Shown one piece after another: positions 11,232 to 22,636 of a DNA stretch of 64,000 bases (position 1 is the stretch's first letter; each line of letters begins with the position of its first letter). The notes under the pieces are model-generated. The model was not told the origin of the DNA. It did no database searches and was given only the letters and a program-made list of their open reading frames with translations. Source of the DNA: Saussurea involucrata (taxonomy: Eukaryota; Streptophyta; Magnoliopsida; Asterales; Asteraceae); contig CM066313.1 in NCBI GenBank assembly GCA_033807775.1, positions 63,038,484 to 63,102,483 on the forward strand, in the 5' to 3' direction. Position numbers and translations under genes: made by a program.

Positions 11232-12647
11232 GTTAATAAGGGTATCTGGTATCTTGATAGCGAATGCTCTAGACACCTGACTGGAAAGAAAAACCTGCTC
11301 ACTGAATACAAGGAAGAGAAGGGTCTCTCAGTGACATTCGGTGGAAACGGAAAAGGCCTTACCCGAGGGTTTGGTGTACTCTGTAATGGCACAACAACCT
11401 TCAGAAAAGTTGCATATGTTGAAGGACTGAAGCACAATCTTCTAAGCATCAGTCAACTGTGTGACATGGATAACAAAGTGATTTTCACTAAAGAATCCTG
11501 CTTTGTCACTGACAAAAAGGAGAAGATCGCTCTCAGCGGATACCGTATGGAAAATGTTTATGTTATAAACATGGACTCTACAACCACTGAGAACTCCTGT
11601 TTCTTCTCAAAAGCCTCATCTGATGTCAACTGGCTATGGCATAAGAGGCTCTCTCATCTAAACTTCAAGACACTGAATACTCTTTCTTTAAAAGAGTTGG
11701 TCACATGTCTTCCTCAACACTCATACGCCAAGGAGTCTCTATGTTCAGCGTGTGAGAAAGGGAAACAGACCAAAGCAAGCTTCAAATCTAAGCAAGTCTC
11801 CTCAGTGTCATCTCCTCTACAACTTCTCCATATGGATCTGTTTGGCCCTGTTAACAAACAATCCATTGCTGGAAAGAAATATACATTGGTCATAGTTGAT
11901 GAATTCTCTCGCTATACCTGGGTAATGTTTCTCCGTTATAAGAGTGACACCCCTGAAGAACTCATCACTTTCGTTAGGAAAATGGAAGTCCTGAACAACA
12001 TGACCGTTCGCTCAATAAGGAGTGATCATGGGACTGAATTCAAAAATAGTTCTCTTGATTCCTTCTTTGAAAGCAAGGGTATTTCTCACAACTTTTCTTC
12101 AGTGAGAACACCTCAACAAAATGGAGTCGCTGAAAGAAGAAATCGAACTATCATCGAAGCTGCACGTTCAATGCTCAGCGATTCTCACCTGCCTACTCAG
12201 GTTTGGGCAGAAGCTGTCAACACTGCTTGTTTTACTCAAAACAGATCGCTGATTGTCAAAAGATTCAAAAAAATAGCCTATGAACTTTTCCATGGGAGAA
12301 ATCCTTCAATTAGCTTTCTTCACATATTTGGATGTCAGTGTTTCATACTGAACAACAGAGATGCCCTTGGAAAGTTTGATTCTAAGGCTGATGATGGAAT
12401 CTTTCTTGGATACTCTTCTATCTCCAAAGCCTTCAGAGTCTTCAATCGAAAAAGACTGACTGTAGAAGAAACAATCCACGTTTCTTTTGACGAATCCCGT
12501 TCAGCGAACTCTAGACCTTCTGCTGATACTGAAGAACTGAATCAATGGATGTTTTCTCATCTTGGCGATTCAGAGGATGTTCCCACTCCTCCATCTCATA
12601 CTCATACCGCTGAAGATGATGATCCTACTATCATCCCAAGCATGCAG
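11232..12647 (+). pseudogene. SIRE protease and integrase
   Basis: The frame opens right after the CAG at 11229-11231. The protease region reads WYLDSECSRHLTG; the Gly normally after DS is Glu (codon 11262-11264), which probably damages the active site. The integrase follows: zinc-binding WLWHKRLSHLN and CSACEKGKQTK, then catalytic core HMDLFGPVNKQSIAGKKYTLVIVDEFSRYTWV, RSDHGTEFKN and PQQNGVAERRNRTIIEAARSML (D, D, E all present). The C-terminal FLGYSSISKAFRVFNRK is typical of Copia. The ORF stays open until the Athila-like insertion at 12648-12652 in the integrase-RT linker and resumes at 19819. The frame relation to gag is shifted, so pol needs frameshifting or splicing. Confidence 0.88.
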
Positions 12648-12652
12648 ACTAG

Positions 12653-13893
12653 TGATAGGCGGGTTTACACCCCCCGAAATCTAACCGCAAGTGTACGGTG
12701 TCGAAATCAAGTAATAGTACTGAAAGTACGAGTATCGAACACAGGGAACTAGGAACTAAGTATCACAATGACTATAAGATCTATTAACTGAACGGTCGCA
12801 ATTTTGAGTTGTTGGTATTAACTAATTAATTGCAAGTAAGTAAATCAAGAACAAGACAGTAGACAACTTGAGGAAACTTTGGATAGAGAAAACAGTTGAG
12901 GGTTGGAAATCCTAAGGTTTTCACATATAAACACTTAACTCAAAATAATTACCAGCTATTCTCTTTAATGAATACCCAATCTCTAAAATCACCGTTGTTC
13001 TTTCTCAAGCAACCACGGGTTTTATTTTGAACGCATAAGTTTTATCTCTCGATCTCACCTATGAAACTCAAGACGCATTAAAACAAGATTTAAATGGGAC
13101 TAAGGCTTACTTGGCATATCTCTATCCAATTTATCACCTTAGGCATGCAATTTCTAGTTCTAGTTAACAATTAACTCTCTCGAACTTAACTGATAAAAAA
13201 CAACACAATTGAAAGTTGGCCAGACTCACAAAAGCATTAAAACTCAAATCACAAGCTTCATTAACTAGGAAAAACTGATAAAAGTCTCAAATCACGTGTT
13301 CATAAGTTTAAACCAAATTCAATCCAACCCCCAACATCTAAAGATTAGTTCATGTCGGTGGTGGACAAAAACACAAGAAAAGGAAGAAGAATAGTGTGTG
13401 TAAACATGATGATCGTGAACGTGAAGAATGTACTGATGAACTCCCTTCTCTCGGCTCTAATCTGCTTCACTTGGTGAACTTCTCCTCAATCGGTCCTCTA
13501 TCGTGGCTCAAAAGTCTGCGAAAAACCGCTGAAAGTCCCCCGAGCAGCCTACCGTTGCACGTCCAGAAGTTCTGACCTAAATTCCGGAAAACAAAAATTA
13601 TAGCAAATGACCAGAGGGTTGCGCGGCTTGTCCTGCGGCTTCAGGCCGCGGGGAAGGCCGCACGGTTTCTTGAATGCTCCGGGTCAGGTCTGGGGCATGG
13701 TTTGGGCACGGGTCTCGGGCTTCGTTTTAGGCTTCTTTTGGACTCTTTTCTGCTTCTTTTCGCGATGATTGCTGTCTTTTAGATTACCTGTACATTTCAC
13801 TCGATAAACCATAAAACTCCGCCTTTTTGCTTTAACATAAGCCGATCTCATTGGTTTGTAGACTGAAAATAACGCCAAAAAGTGGCGTTATCA
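12653..13893 (-). repeat. 3' LTR of Athila-like element A (1,241 bp)
   Basis: On + it runs TGATAGGCGGGTTTACACC...GTGGCGTTATCA. The minus-strand start carries a near-terminal hairpin (ATAACGCCA, 5-base loop, TGGCGTTAT) like that in element B. It is nearly identical to 18570-19813. A GC-rich block with inverted GCGCGGC/GCCGCGC motifs lies at about 13619-13668. Confidence 0.9.
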
Positions 13894-16097
13894 ACAACCC
13901 CAAACCGAGCGTTGCTTGTCCTCAAGCAAATTAGCGATAAAAGAGAATAAAAGCATATATCAGTGAAATAATAACTGCATAACTCACAATCGGTACCACG
14001 TAATGCACTGGTGATTTCCCATACCCATGAATGCCTATCTCACCCTCGCCTCATCCGTATCTTGTTTGATCCATGTCCTTCCATTGTGAGTTGAACTCGT
14101 GACTGCTCCGATTACATTAAGGTCGTACTAGGTCCAAACATACTAGGGAAAACATTTCGCCTCGACCCTACCTCACGGGATACTCTCATTTCACTCGAAC
14201 CTAGGCTGTCGCACATGTTGTCATGTATAAGGAAGTTATGTACAAAAATACTCGATAATTACATGACAACTCTAATGAAAGACGCACAAATATCCGAAAG
14301 GTCGATCTCAGAAAGGAATCAAGTAGCAAGACAGGGACTATTGGTAACGGTGGTCGTATACCCTAATCACATTTTCCAGAAGATCATCCAGGTCTTTACA
14401 TGGGTTGTAATGGGGCTAGGGTTATGGCTAAGAAATGAAGGGTAAGCGGATCAAAAATCCTCGGTGTGTCAATCATGAGCAGTTCTGAACTTTCTTGCTT
14501 CACATTCTATCATTTGGCCCTCTTTGCCACTGCTGGAGTCGCTTTGACTCTCTTATTTCTCTGTTGTAGATACTGTCTAAACTACTATAATTTATTTTTT
14601 ATTTTTTTTTTATTTTTTATCGGGGGCATCATTGGCCCTCTTTATTTGATTGGGGCTGCATTGGCCCTCTTTTCTATCTCTTGGGTTAAAATGACCCAAT
14701 TTATTTTCATGACTGGCCTGTACTTTTTCTTTTCTGCTCTATCTTTTGCGGTTGATTACTGCCTCTGATTGACACACTTTCGGATAAGGGTTGGCTAAGG
14801 CTTTTGGCTAGGGTTTAATGGTGGGTTTCAAATGAACAGGGTGAGTGTTTGGATGCAAAATGGGTTTTGGGTACACACATAATGGGTCAAAAGGGACGAT
14901 AGATAAAAATGGGTTAAAAATGCACACAATGCCTGGAATCATCTCTTACGGTCCACACGATATGGTCTACTACACCCTTACCCAATATCCCGATGGTTGT
15001 CTTTGCTACTCAATGCAATATTATACCGAGATCACTCTATAATCACGACAGGGAATTCGAAAAGTGTATATGAATTTCGTGTTTAAATCCCTCGAAATGA
15101 AGTACGTCTTTAGGCTCAAATCTCGCTATTGGGTGGTCTCCACTAATGTCCCTAGTCATGTCTTTTGCCGGTCCTTCCCTAATGGTCACGTTACTACACA
15201 AGATTCTTCCCACAATGGTCTGTCTCAATCCTCCAAAACAAAAAGTATTAGCTAATATGATCTAACCATTCAGATGTGTAGGAACTCAACGTGCATAAAC
15301 GTGGGCCCGATTGGGCAACCCCAAACCTTACCCACACATTGTCCCCAATGTGTAAGTATCGGTGTAGGCGATACAAAGATGTGACATAAATCATTGTGCA
15401 GTTATTACAGTTATCAGGCAGGAAAGACACAACATTAACACAACACATCAATTCGTGAGCCCAGAGTTATTTAAAATGGCCACCCCAAACCTAGGCCTAG
15501 GTTTGTCAAATAAAGCCAACCCTAAACCTCGGTAAGACCGAGGTTTGCACAAAGGTACATGTGCGCGTGTAGATGTTGAAGAGTGAGGCACCCCAAAGCA
15601 TCACACACTATCATTAGAACATACAAAGTTAGTGCATACCTGTCTGGCCGGAAGGAGGTGAGTCTCTTGAAACATTGGAGAGAGTAGTTGGGAGAAACCG
15701 GAGGAGATGGAGAAGAGGCACAGAAAAACAAAGAAAAATAAATGAAAGCAAAAGGAGACAGAAAGCAAAGAACCGAAACGACACAAAGCAAGAAAGGAAC
15801 AAACACTGCACGAAAAACAACTAGAAGCATCAGGGGAGCCGCGCGGCTTGGGCCGCGTCCTGAGCCCGTGTGGCATCCCGCGTACGTGTCTGTATCTCAA
15901 ATACCCACAGAGAGTTGCGCGGCTTGAGGCCGTGGCCCAGCCCGCGTATGTCTCTGATCCATTTTTTTTTCAATTTTTTTTGTAAATCAAAAACACTCAA
16001 AAACATAAATAATAAAAAGAAAAATTGAAAACGATCAAACCTCGGTGGGTTTCCTCCCACCCAGCGCCGTAGTTAAAGTCGTGGCACGACTGTGTGG
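13894..16097 (-). other. Noncoding 3' internal region of element A
   Basis: About 2.2 kb with no supported gene. At the LTR edge, ACAACCCCAAACC (13894-13906) is the complement of the polypurine-like GGTTTGGGGTTGT. Two hairpins match those of element B: AAACCTAGGCCTAGGTTT at 15486-15503, and AAACCTCGG/CCGAGGTTT near 15525-15547. Inverted GC-rich GCGCGGCTTG motifs lie at 15840-15945. Short ORFs here are not conserved in element B. Confidence 0.75.
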
Positions 16098-16100
16098 CTC

Positions 16101-18410
16101 TCAATGTGGCTCGGTATCCGCGGAATCGAACTGCCCACACTTACGGTTTTCCGCAGTTTCTTCCCCATTTGGTTGTCCTTGATTACCGGGTTCCTCTTCA
16201 CTCCGACCTCTTCCACTCTTGAATATCTTGAACGTTACCTTTTCACCGCCAACCCTTAAGGTCATCTCGCCTTCTTCCATGTCGATAAGTGCTTTGTTCG
16301 TGGCCGGGAATGGTCTCCCCAATATTAGCGGGACCTCTTTATCTTCATCGATATCGAGCACCACAAAATCTACCGGGAAGTAGAACTTATCAACCTTAAT
16401 TAAGACATCCTCTATCAATCCATATGGATATGTTATTTATCTATCGGCGAGTTGGAGGGTAATACTTGTTGGTTGAACTTCTCCAAGTCCAAGTTTCCTG
16501 AAAATAGACAAGGGCATTAAATTAATACTTGCTTCAACATAACACCTTATCAAAACACAGATTTCCAATATGAACATGGATGGTAAAACTCCCTGGGTCC
16601 TTAAGCTTCGGGGGGAGCTTGTGTTGGATGATCGCGCTGCACTCTTCAGTAAGTGCAACTGTAGCCTGTTGTTCAATTGTCCTCTTCTTGGACACGATGT
16701 CCTTCATGAACTTGAGATATGTTGGCATTTGGGCGAGTGCTTCTGCAAATGGAATGTTGATGTGCAGCTTCTTGAAGATGTCAAGAAATTTCTTGAATTG
16801 TTCCTCATCTTTATGTGCCTTCAACCTATTCGGAAAAGGCACTTTTGGAGCTACTGGTTTGACCGGTAGTTGCTTTGGGACATTTGGCTGCTCTTGCTCC
16901 TTCTTCTCTTCACCCTCCGTGTTTTTCTTCATCACAACCTCTTCATCGGCTTCCACCTCATCCACTTCTATGATCTCAATGTCGTGCCCTTTGGATCGGT
17001 GTCCTTTGATGATGGTTCTCGTGTAGCCTCCTTGATCAGCTCCTTGCCACTTCTCAGATAAATGGCTTTGCACTCTTCCCTTGTTTTCCTTTCGGGTTGA
17101 CTCGGGAATGTTCCGGGGGCTCGGTTTTGTAATGCTTCAGAAATTTGCCCCACTTGCCTTTCAAGGAGTTTGATGGAAGCGGTGTTTTGTTCAGTTGCGG
17201 CTTTTACTGTACTCATCGTGCTTGCTAATTCTTCAACTGTGCTGTCCATCTTGGTCATGAACTTTATCATCATATCCTCTAGCCCCGATTTCTTCTCCCC
17301 AGATTGTCCTTCATCAAATTTTCGTTGATTGTAACCTGGAGGACGGTAAACATTGTTAGAATTAGGAGAATTAGAAAAGTTGGAATGATTACCTTGTTGT
17401 TGTTGACCGGGTTGACTCCATGAAAAATTAGGGTGTTTCTTCTAATCCTCATTATAGGTGTTCGAGAAAGGGTCGTTCGTTGGCTGGTTGTTCCGGTTTT
17501 GTAAAAATTGAACCTGTTCCAGTTCTTAAGATGTGGGGAACACCTCTGGACCGCCTCCCTTTAAATGGTTTGTGATAGCGGCTATTTGAGCTTTCATCAC
17601 CTTCAACTCCTCTGATTCTTGAACATTGGCGATCCGTCTGATAGAAGATTGTGGAGTGGCATAGCTATGCTCGGATAAGTTGTCGATCAACTCAACTGCT
17701 TCTTCCTACGTTTTGTTCATGAGAGCACCACCCGCTACAGCTGTGATGTCATTCTTAAATTGTGGGTGGAGTCCATTGAAAAACGTCTGGATGATGACCC
17801 AACCGTGTAGCCCATGATGAGGACACTTTTTCAACATGTCTTTATATCGTTCCCATGCCTCGTATAGTGTCTATTGGTCCCATTGAGCAAAGTGAGTGAT
17901 ATCGGCCATCAGTTGAGCGGTTCTTCCCGATGGGAAGAATTTCTGGAGGAAAGCAGCTTTCAGGCCTGCCCATGTAGTGATCTGAGCTGATGGTAAGCTC
18001 TCTATCCATATTTTAGCTCTACCCTTGAGGGAAAAACTGAACAACCTCAGCTTGATTGCATCCTCTTCCATCCCATTGATCTTGAATGTGTTACAAATCC
18101 TCTCAAATGCACGGAGATGTGCATGAGGATCTTCTGTCGGGGATCCTCCATACTGATTATGTTGTACCATAACAATGGTACTTGGTTTAATCTTAAAGTA
18201 GTTCGCCCCAGTAGTGGGAAGTTGGACGCCTATACGTGCGACTGCTACATTAGGATTGGCAAACGACCGCATAGGACGTCTTTCCGGAGGAGCTTCGTCA
18301 CCCATCTTCAATTGCCTTTGAGCTTTAGATGCTTTTCATAATTGACGGGCGGTTCTTTCAATTTCTGGATCGATCGGTTTGATTTCCTTCCCTCGGGTTT
18401 TCCTTGGCAT
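16101..18410 (-). pseudogene. Athila-like gag-protease of element A, multiply broken
   Basis: The ATG at 18410-18408 begins MPRKTRGKEI, matching MPRTARGKGI of element B. Recognisable blocks in order are MRSFANPNVAVARIG, DPHAHLRAFERICNTFKING, ITTWAGLKAAFLQKFFPSGRTAQL, a coiled linker MDSTVEELASTMSTVKAATEQNTASIKLLERQVGQISE, then NIPFAEALAQMPTYLKFMKDI, ATVALTEECSAI and protease region LGASINLMPLS (catalytic part near 16540). It ends EVPLILGRPFPATNKALIDM. Several in-frame stops occur (after TARQL near 18337, after FAQWDQ near 17872, and others), so no full protein can be made. The family is Ty3/Gypsy Athila by gag sequence. Confidence 0.85.
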
Positions 18411-18545
18411 AAACCAGTTAGTACCTGAATGGAAAGTAAAAAAATTAGCAATCCAAAAACTGAAAGTGATAAAATAGAATAACAAAAATAAAAATGTTCA
18501 ATGTAATAGCGCTTATAGCTGGTAGTGCTATCAGTTGCAACTAGT

Positions 18546-18563
18546 TCCCCGGCAGCAGCGCCA
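18546..18563 (-). other. Primer binding site of element A (tRNA-Asp type)
   Basis: On the minus strand TGGCGCTGCTGCCGGGGA begins 6 bases inside the 5' LTR. It differs at three positions from the site in element B (TGGCGCCGTTGCCGGGGA), which fits the 3' end of tRNA-Asp as used by Athila elements. Confidence 0.78.
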
Positions 18564-18569
18564 AAAATT

Positions 18570-19813
18570 TGATAGGCGGGTTTACACCCCCCTAAATCTA
18601 ACCGCAAGTGTACGGTGTCGAAAACAAGTAATAGTATTGAAAGTACGAGTATCGAACACAGGGAACTAGGAACTAAGTATCACAATGACTATAAGATCTA
18701 TTAACTGAACGGTCGCAATTTTGAGTTGTTGGTATTAACTAATTAATTGCAAGTAAGTAAATCAAGAACAAGACAGTAGACAACTTGAGGAAACTTTGGA
18801 TAGAGAAAACAGTTGAGGGCTGGAAATCCTAAGGTTTTCACATATAAACACTTAACTCAAAATAATTACCAGCTATTCCCTTTAATGAATACCCAATCTC
18901 TAAAATCACCGTTGTTCTTTCTCAAGCAACCACGGGTTTTATTTTGAACGCATAAGTTTTATCTCTCGATCTCAACCTATGAAACTCAAGACGCATTAAA
19001 ACAAGATTTAAATGGGACTAAGGCTTACTTGGTATATCTCTATCCAATTTCTCACCTTAGGCATGCAATTTCTAGTTCTAGTTAACAATTAACTCTCTCG
19101 AACTTAACTGATAAAAAACAAAACAATTGAAAGTTGGCCAGACTCACAAAAGCATTAAAACTCAAATCACATGCTTCATTAACTAGGAAAAACTAATAAA
19201 AGTCTCAAATCATGTGTTCATAAGTTTAAACCAAATTCAATCCAACCCCCAACATCTAAAGATTAGTTCATGTCGGTGGTGGACAAAAACATAAGAAAAG
19301 GAAGAAGAATAGTGTGTGTAAACATGATGATCGTGAACGTGAAGAATATACTGATGAACTCCCTTCTCTCGGCTCTAATCCGCTTCACTTGGTGAACTTC
19401 TCCTCAATCGGTCCTCTATCGTGGCTCAAAAGTCTGCGAAAAACCGCTGAAAGTCGCCCCCGAGCAGCCTACCGTCGCACGTCCAGAAGTTCTGACCTAA
19501 ATTCCGGAAAACAAAAATTATAGCAAACGACTAGAGGGTTGCGCGGCTTGTCCTGCGGCTTCAGGCCGCGGGGAAGGCCGCGCGGTTTCCTGAATGCTCC
19601 GGGTCAGGTCTGGGGCATGGTTTGGGCACGGGTCTCGGGCTTCGTTTTAGGCTTCTTTTGGACTATTTTCTACTTCTTTTCTCGATGATTGATGTCTTTT
19701 AGATTACCTGTACATTTCACTCGATAAACCATAAAACTCCGCCTTTTTGCTTTAACACAAGCCGATCTCATTGGTTTGTAGACTGAAAATAACGCCAAAA
19801 AGTGACGTTATCA
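18570..19813 (-). repeat. 5' LTR of Athila-like element A (1,244 bp)
   Basis: On + it starts TGATAGGCGGGTTTACACC and ends GTGACGTTATCA. It differs from the other LTR by a few substitutions and 1-2 base indels by eye. It is followed by the ACTAG target duplication at 19814-19818. Confidence 0.9.
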
Positions 19814-19818
19814 ACTAG

Positions 19819-21679
19819 TGAAGCTAAAACATCATGGGTCTCAGCTGTTCCTCTTAACACTATGCCTGCCTCTGAACCTTATGTCTCAGACATACCATCT
19901 ACTTCTCAGCAATCAGTGAATGAAATGACATCTGAACCTCTTCCTCTATTGGCTGACATAACAGAAGTTACTGAAGCCTCATCTTCAGCTCCTCCAGAAG
20001 TTCAAATTGAGTCAGCGACTTATGCTCCGGCTCAGCGATGGACTATTAATCACCCTATTGAACAAATTCTTGGTGATCCAAACGCTGGTATTCAGACTCG
20101 ACGAAGTGCATGTAACATTTGTTTATTTGTTAACTTTATTTCTCTGATTGAACCAAAGAAAACAGATGATGCCCTTAGAGATCCAAACTGTGTCAGCGCT
20201 ATTGAAGAAGTGCTGACAGAATTCGAAAGAAACAAAGTATGGAATCTCGTTCCCAGACCATCTGACAAGTCAGTGATAGGCACTAAATGGGTCTATCGAA
20301 ACAAGTTGGATGAACATGGAACTGTAACCCGCAACAAGGCTCGTCTTGTTGCTCAGGGATACAGACAAGAGGAAGATATAGATTATGACGAAACATTCGC
20401 CCCAGTGGCAAGACTCGAAGCCATTCGTCTATTCTTAGCATACGCTGCACACAAAGACTTCAAGGTTTACCAAATGGACGTTAAATCAGCGTTTCTCAAT
20501 GGAAAGCTGAACGAAGAAGTCTACGTGGAACCACCTCCAGGATTCTCAGATCCTAAGCATCCAGGTTTTGTTTATAAACTGGATAAGGCACTTTATGGCT
20601 TAAAGCAAACTCCTCGTGCATGGTATGACACTCTCTCTACTTATCTCCATATTAAAAAATTTAAGCGTGGTAAAATCGATAAAACTCTATTTTTCAGGAA
20701 AGTAAAAGGTCATATTATTCTTGTACAAATATATGTCGATAATATTATATTTCGTTCCACTAACCCTGACCTATGTACTCGTTTCGCTGGTAGAATGAAA
20801 GCAGAATATAAAATGAGTATTATGGGGGAGCTAACATATTTCCTTGGTCTTCAAATCAAACAGAATGAAAAAGGAACTTTCATTCATCAGGGAAAGTATG
20901 CTAAAGATATGCTAAAGAAATTTGATTTAACTCAGAGTTCAGCTATGAAAACCCCTATGGCACCGCCGCTAACACTAAACAAAGATCCTTCTGGAAAACC
21001 TGTTAATGTCACAGCGTACCATGGGATGATCGGCTCTCTTCTGTATCTTACAGCTAGCCGACCTGATATTATGTACGCAGCCTGTTTATGTGCACCATAT
21101 CAAGCTGAACCTAAGGAATCTCATTTAATCGCTGTAAAGCGAATCTTTCGTTACCTTAAGGGTACTCCTAACCTAGGTCTTTGGTATCCCAAAGACTCAG
21201 GGTTTGATCTAATCGCCTATTCAGATAGTGATTTTGCAGGTTGAAAATTAGATAGGAAAATCACCACAGGAGGCTGTCAGCTCCTGGGTGGAAAGCTGGT
21301 GAGTTGGACAAGTAAAAAGCAAAACTCAGTGTCCACCTCAACCGCTGAAGCTGAGTATGTAGCCACTGGAAGCTGTTGTTCTCAGGTCTTGTGGATGAGA
21401 AATCAACTACTGGACTATGACCTTCAGCTCTCCAAAATTCCAATCTATTGTGACAGCACAAGTGCCACCGCTATAGCCAACAATCCAGTGCTACACTCAA
21501 AAACCAAACACATCGAAATCAGGTATCATTTTATCAGAGATCATGTGATGAATGGTGATATAGAACTTCATTTTATCCCAACTGACTTTCAGTTAGCTGA
21601 TCTATTCACCAAACCTCTTGATGAGACAAGATTCAACTTTCTCATCAGCGAGCTTGGAATGCTGAACTTAGAAGAGTAA
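19819..21679 (+). pseudogene. SIRE reverse transcriptase and RNase H
   Basis: This continues the integrase linker after the nested element. The RT block runs ALRDPNCVSAIEEVLTEFERNKVWNLV, IGTKWVYRNKLDEHG, RLVAQGYRQEEDIDYDETFAPVARLEAIR, VYQMDVKSAFLNGKLNEEVYVEPPPGF and ALYGLKQTPRAWY. The catalytic motif reads YVDN at 20732-20743 instead of YVDD, so the second active-site Asp is lost. TGA at 21242-21244 interrupts the RNase H start (SDSDFAG). The RNase H part continues WTSKKQNSVSTSTAEAEYVATGSCCSQVLWMRNQLLDY, IPIYCDSTSATAIANNPVLHSKTKHIEIRYHFIRD and ends LGMLNLEE with TAA at 21677-21679. The enzyme would convert element RNA into DNA. It is inactive as read. Confidence 0.9.
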
Positions 21680-22636
21680 AATCTTCAGTGGTTCACATTT
21701 GATCAGTACTTCTAAAATGAACTTGTATAACCCTTTTCACCATCTATTCTCTGAATAAAATTGATTCGCTGATATCAAGGTATGTTCTCTCTTACTCACC
21801 GACGTTCGCCTATGAAAGAAAGATTTCAAAACAAATTGCATCGCTGAAAATCTCTTCCTTTCAGTGATACTTTGAAATTTCTGAAACTCACTGATATTTC
21901 TAATCAGCGCTTCATGTTTTAAAAATGTCCCTGAGTTTTCAAAATCCTCAGAGACATCCTAAAATATGAAAGGACGTTTGTGACGTCATCACAACGGATA
22001 AACCATGGCACGCTTTTCTCTGACACGTTCGCCCGTTTCGTTTCCTTGTCCAATCAAATTCAAGGGACGTGTCCGTGTCATCATGAAAAACTTTCCTGCT
22101 CATAGTTTTTCTCTCTCTACTCTCACTATATAAACCTCTTGTGTTTGTATTTTTACCCTTTACGCGAACATCTTCTCTAACAAGCAAGAACACTGTTGCA
22201 TTTTGAACTAAATTTTCTCCAGAAACTGTTCTTCATCTTCAAAAAATTAAGGTTAATATTCTTGTTATTAACCTTTATAAACTTGTTTTTGATCTTATTC
22301 TTTTTTTTAAAAGATCAAACAAAAGAACGTTTTAAAATGAAATCATTTCTCTTCATGATTTTATGAACACAATCTTCATGATTGTTCTTCAAGTTTAAAA
22401 CAAAAATCTTAAACTTGTATGTTCATATGTTTTTCCAAAATCCTTTCTTTAAGAGGAAACTGGAAAATGCGACATTCACTAGATTTTGAATATGTGTCAA
22501 AACTAGAAAAAACTCTAATTTCTATTTATTTCTCTAAATGGAAATTACATAACCCTAGAAACCCTTATTTTGGACATTTTATCCATTTTAAGAACTTTTT
22601 TTCATATTCTTCATGTTTATACTTTGATAAACAGAA
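21680..22636 (+). promoter_or_regulatory. Spacer between pol and aORF with TATA box and intron-like leader
   Basis: 957 bp without coding potential. A pyrimidine-rich stretch is followed by TATATAAACCTC (TATA at 22127-22134), a canonical plant core promoter layout. About 500 bp later comes the aORF ATG at 22637, immediately preceded by ATAAACAG (AG at 22633-22634), a possible 3' splice site. A matching 5' site AAG|GTTAAT occurs near 22251. I infer an internal promoter and spliced leader for the aORF. A read-through RNA from the 5' LTR spliced to the same acceptor is the alternative. Confidence 0.5.

Larger units (their letters stand above)
12653..19813 (-). mobile_element. Non-autonomous Athila-like element A (gag-protease only)
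   Basis: LTRs at 12653-13893 and 18570-19813 are flanked by ACTAG at 12648-12652 and 19814-19818. The element is 7,161 bp and reads on the minus strand. Internal content is a tRNA-Asp-type PBS, a broken gag-protease ORF and about 2.2 kb without coding potential before the 3' LTR. No reverse transcriptase, RNase H or integrase motif was found. The layout equals that of element B (48390-55810), so the lack of pol is a family trait rather than a local deletion. Confidence 0.9.

Noticed and set aside
14466..14768. 100-residue hydrophobic ORF with several membrane-like stretches
   Set aside because: It lies antisense in the noncoding tail of element A in T-rich DNA, and the matching part of element B (about 53600-53830, inverted) does not keep it open.
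15522..15900. Two overlapping minus-strand ORFs rich in Phe, Cys and Leu
   Set aside because: Low-complexity T/C-rich DNA in the noncoding tail of element A, with no counterpart in element B.
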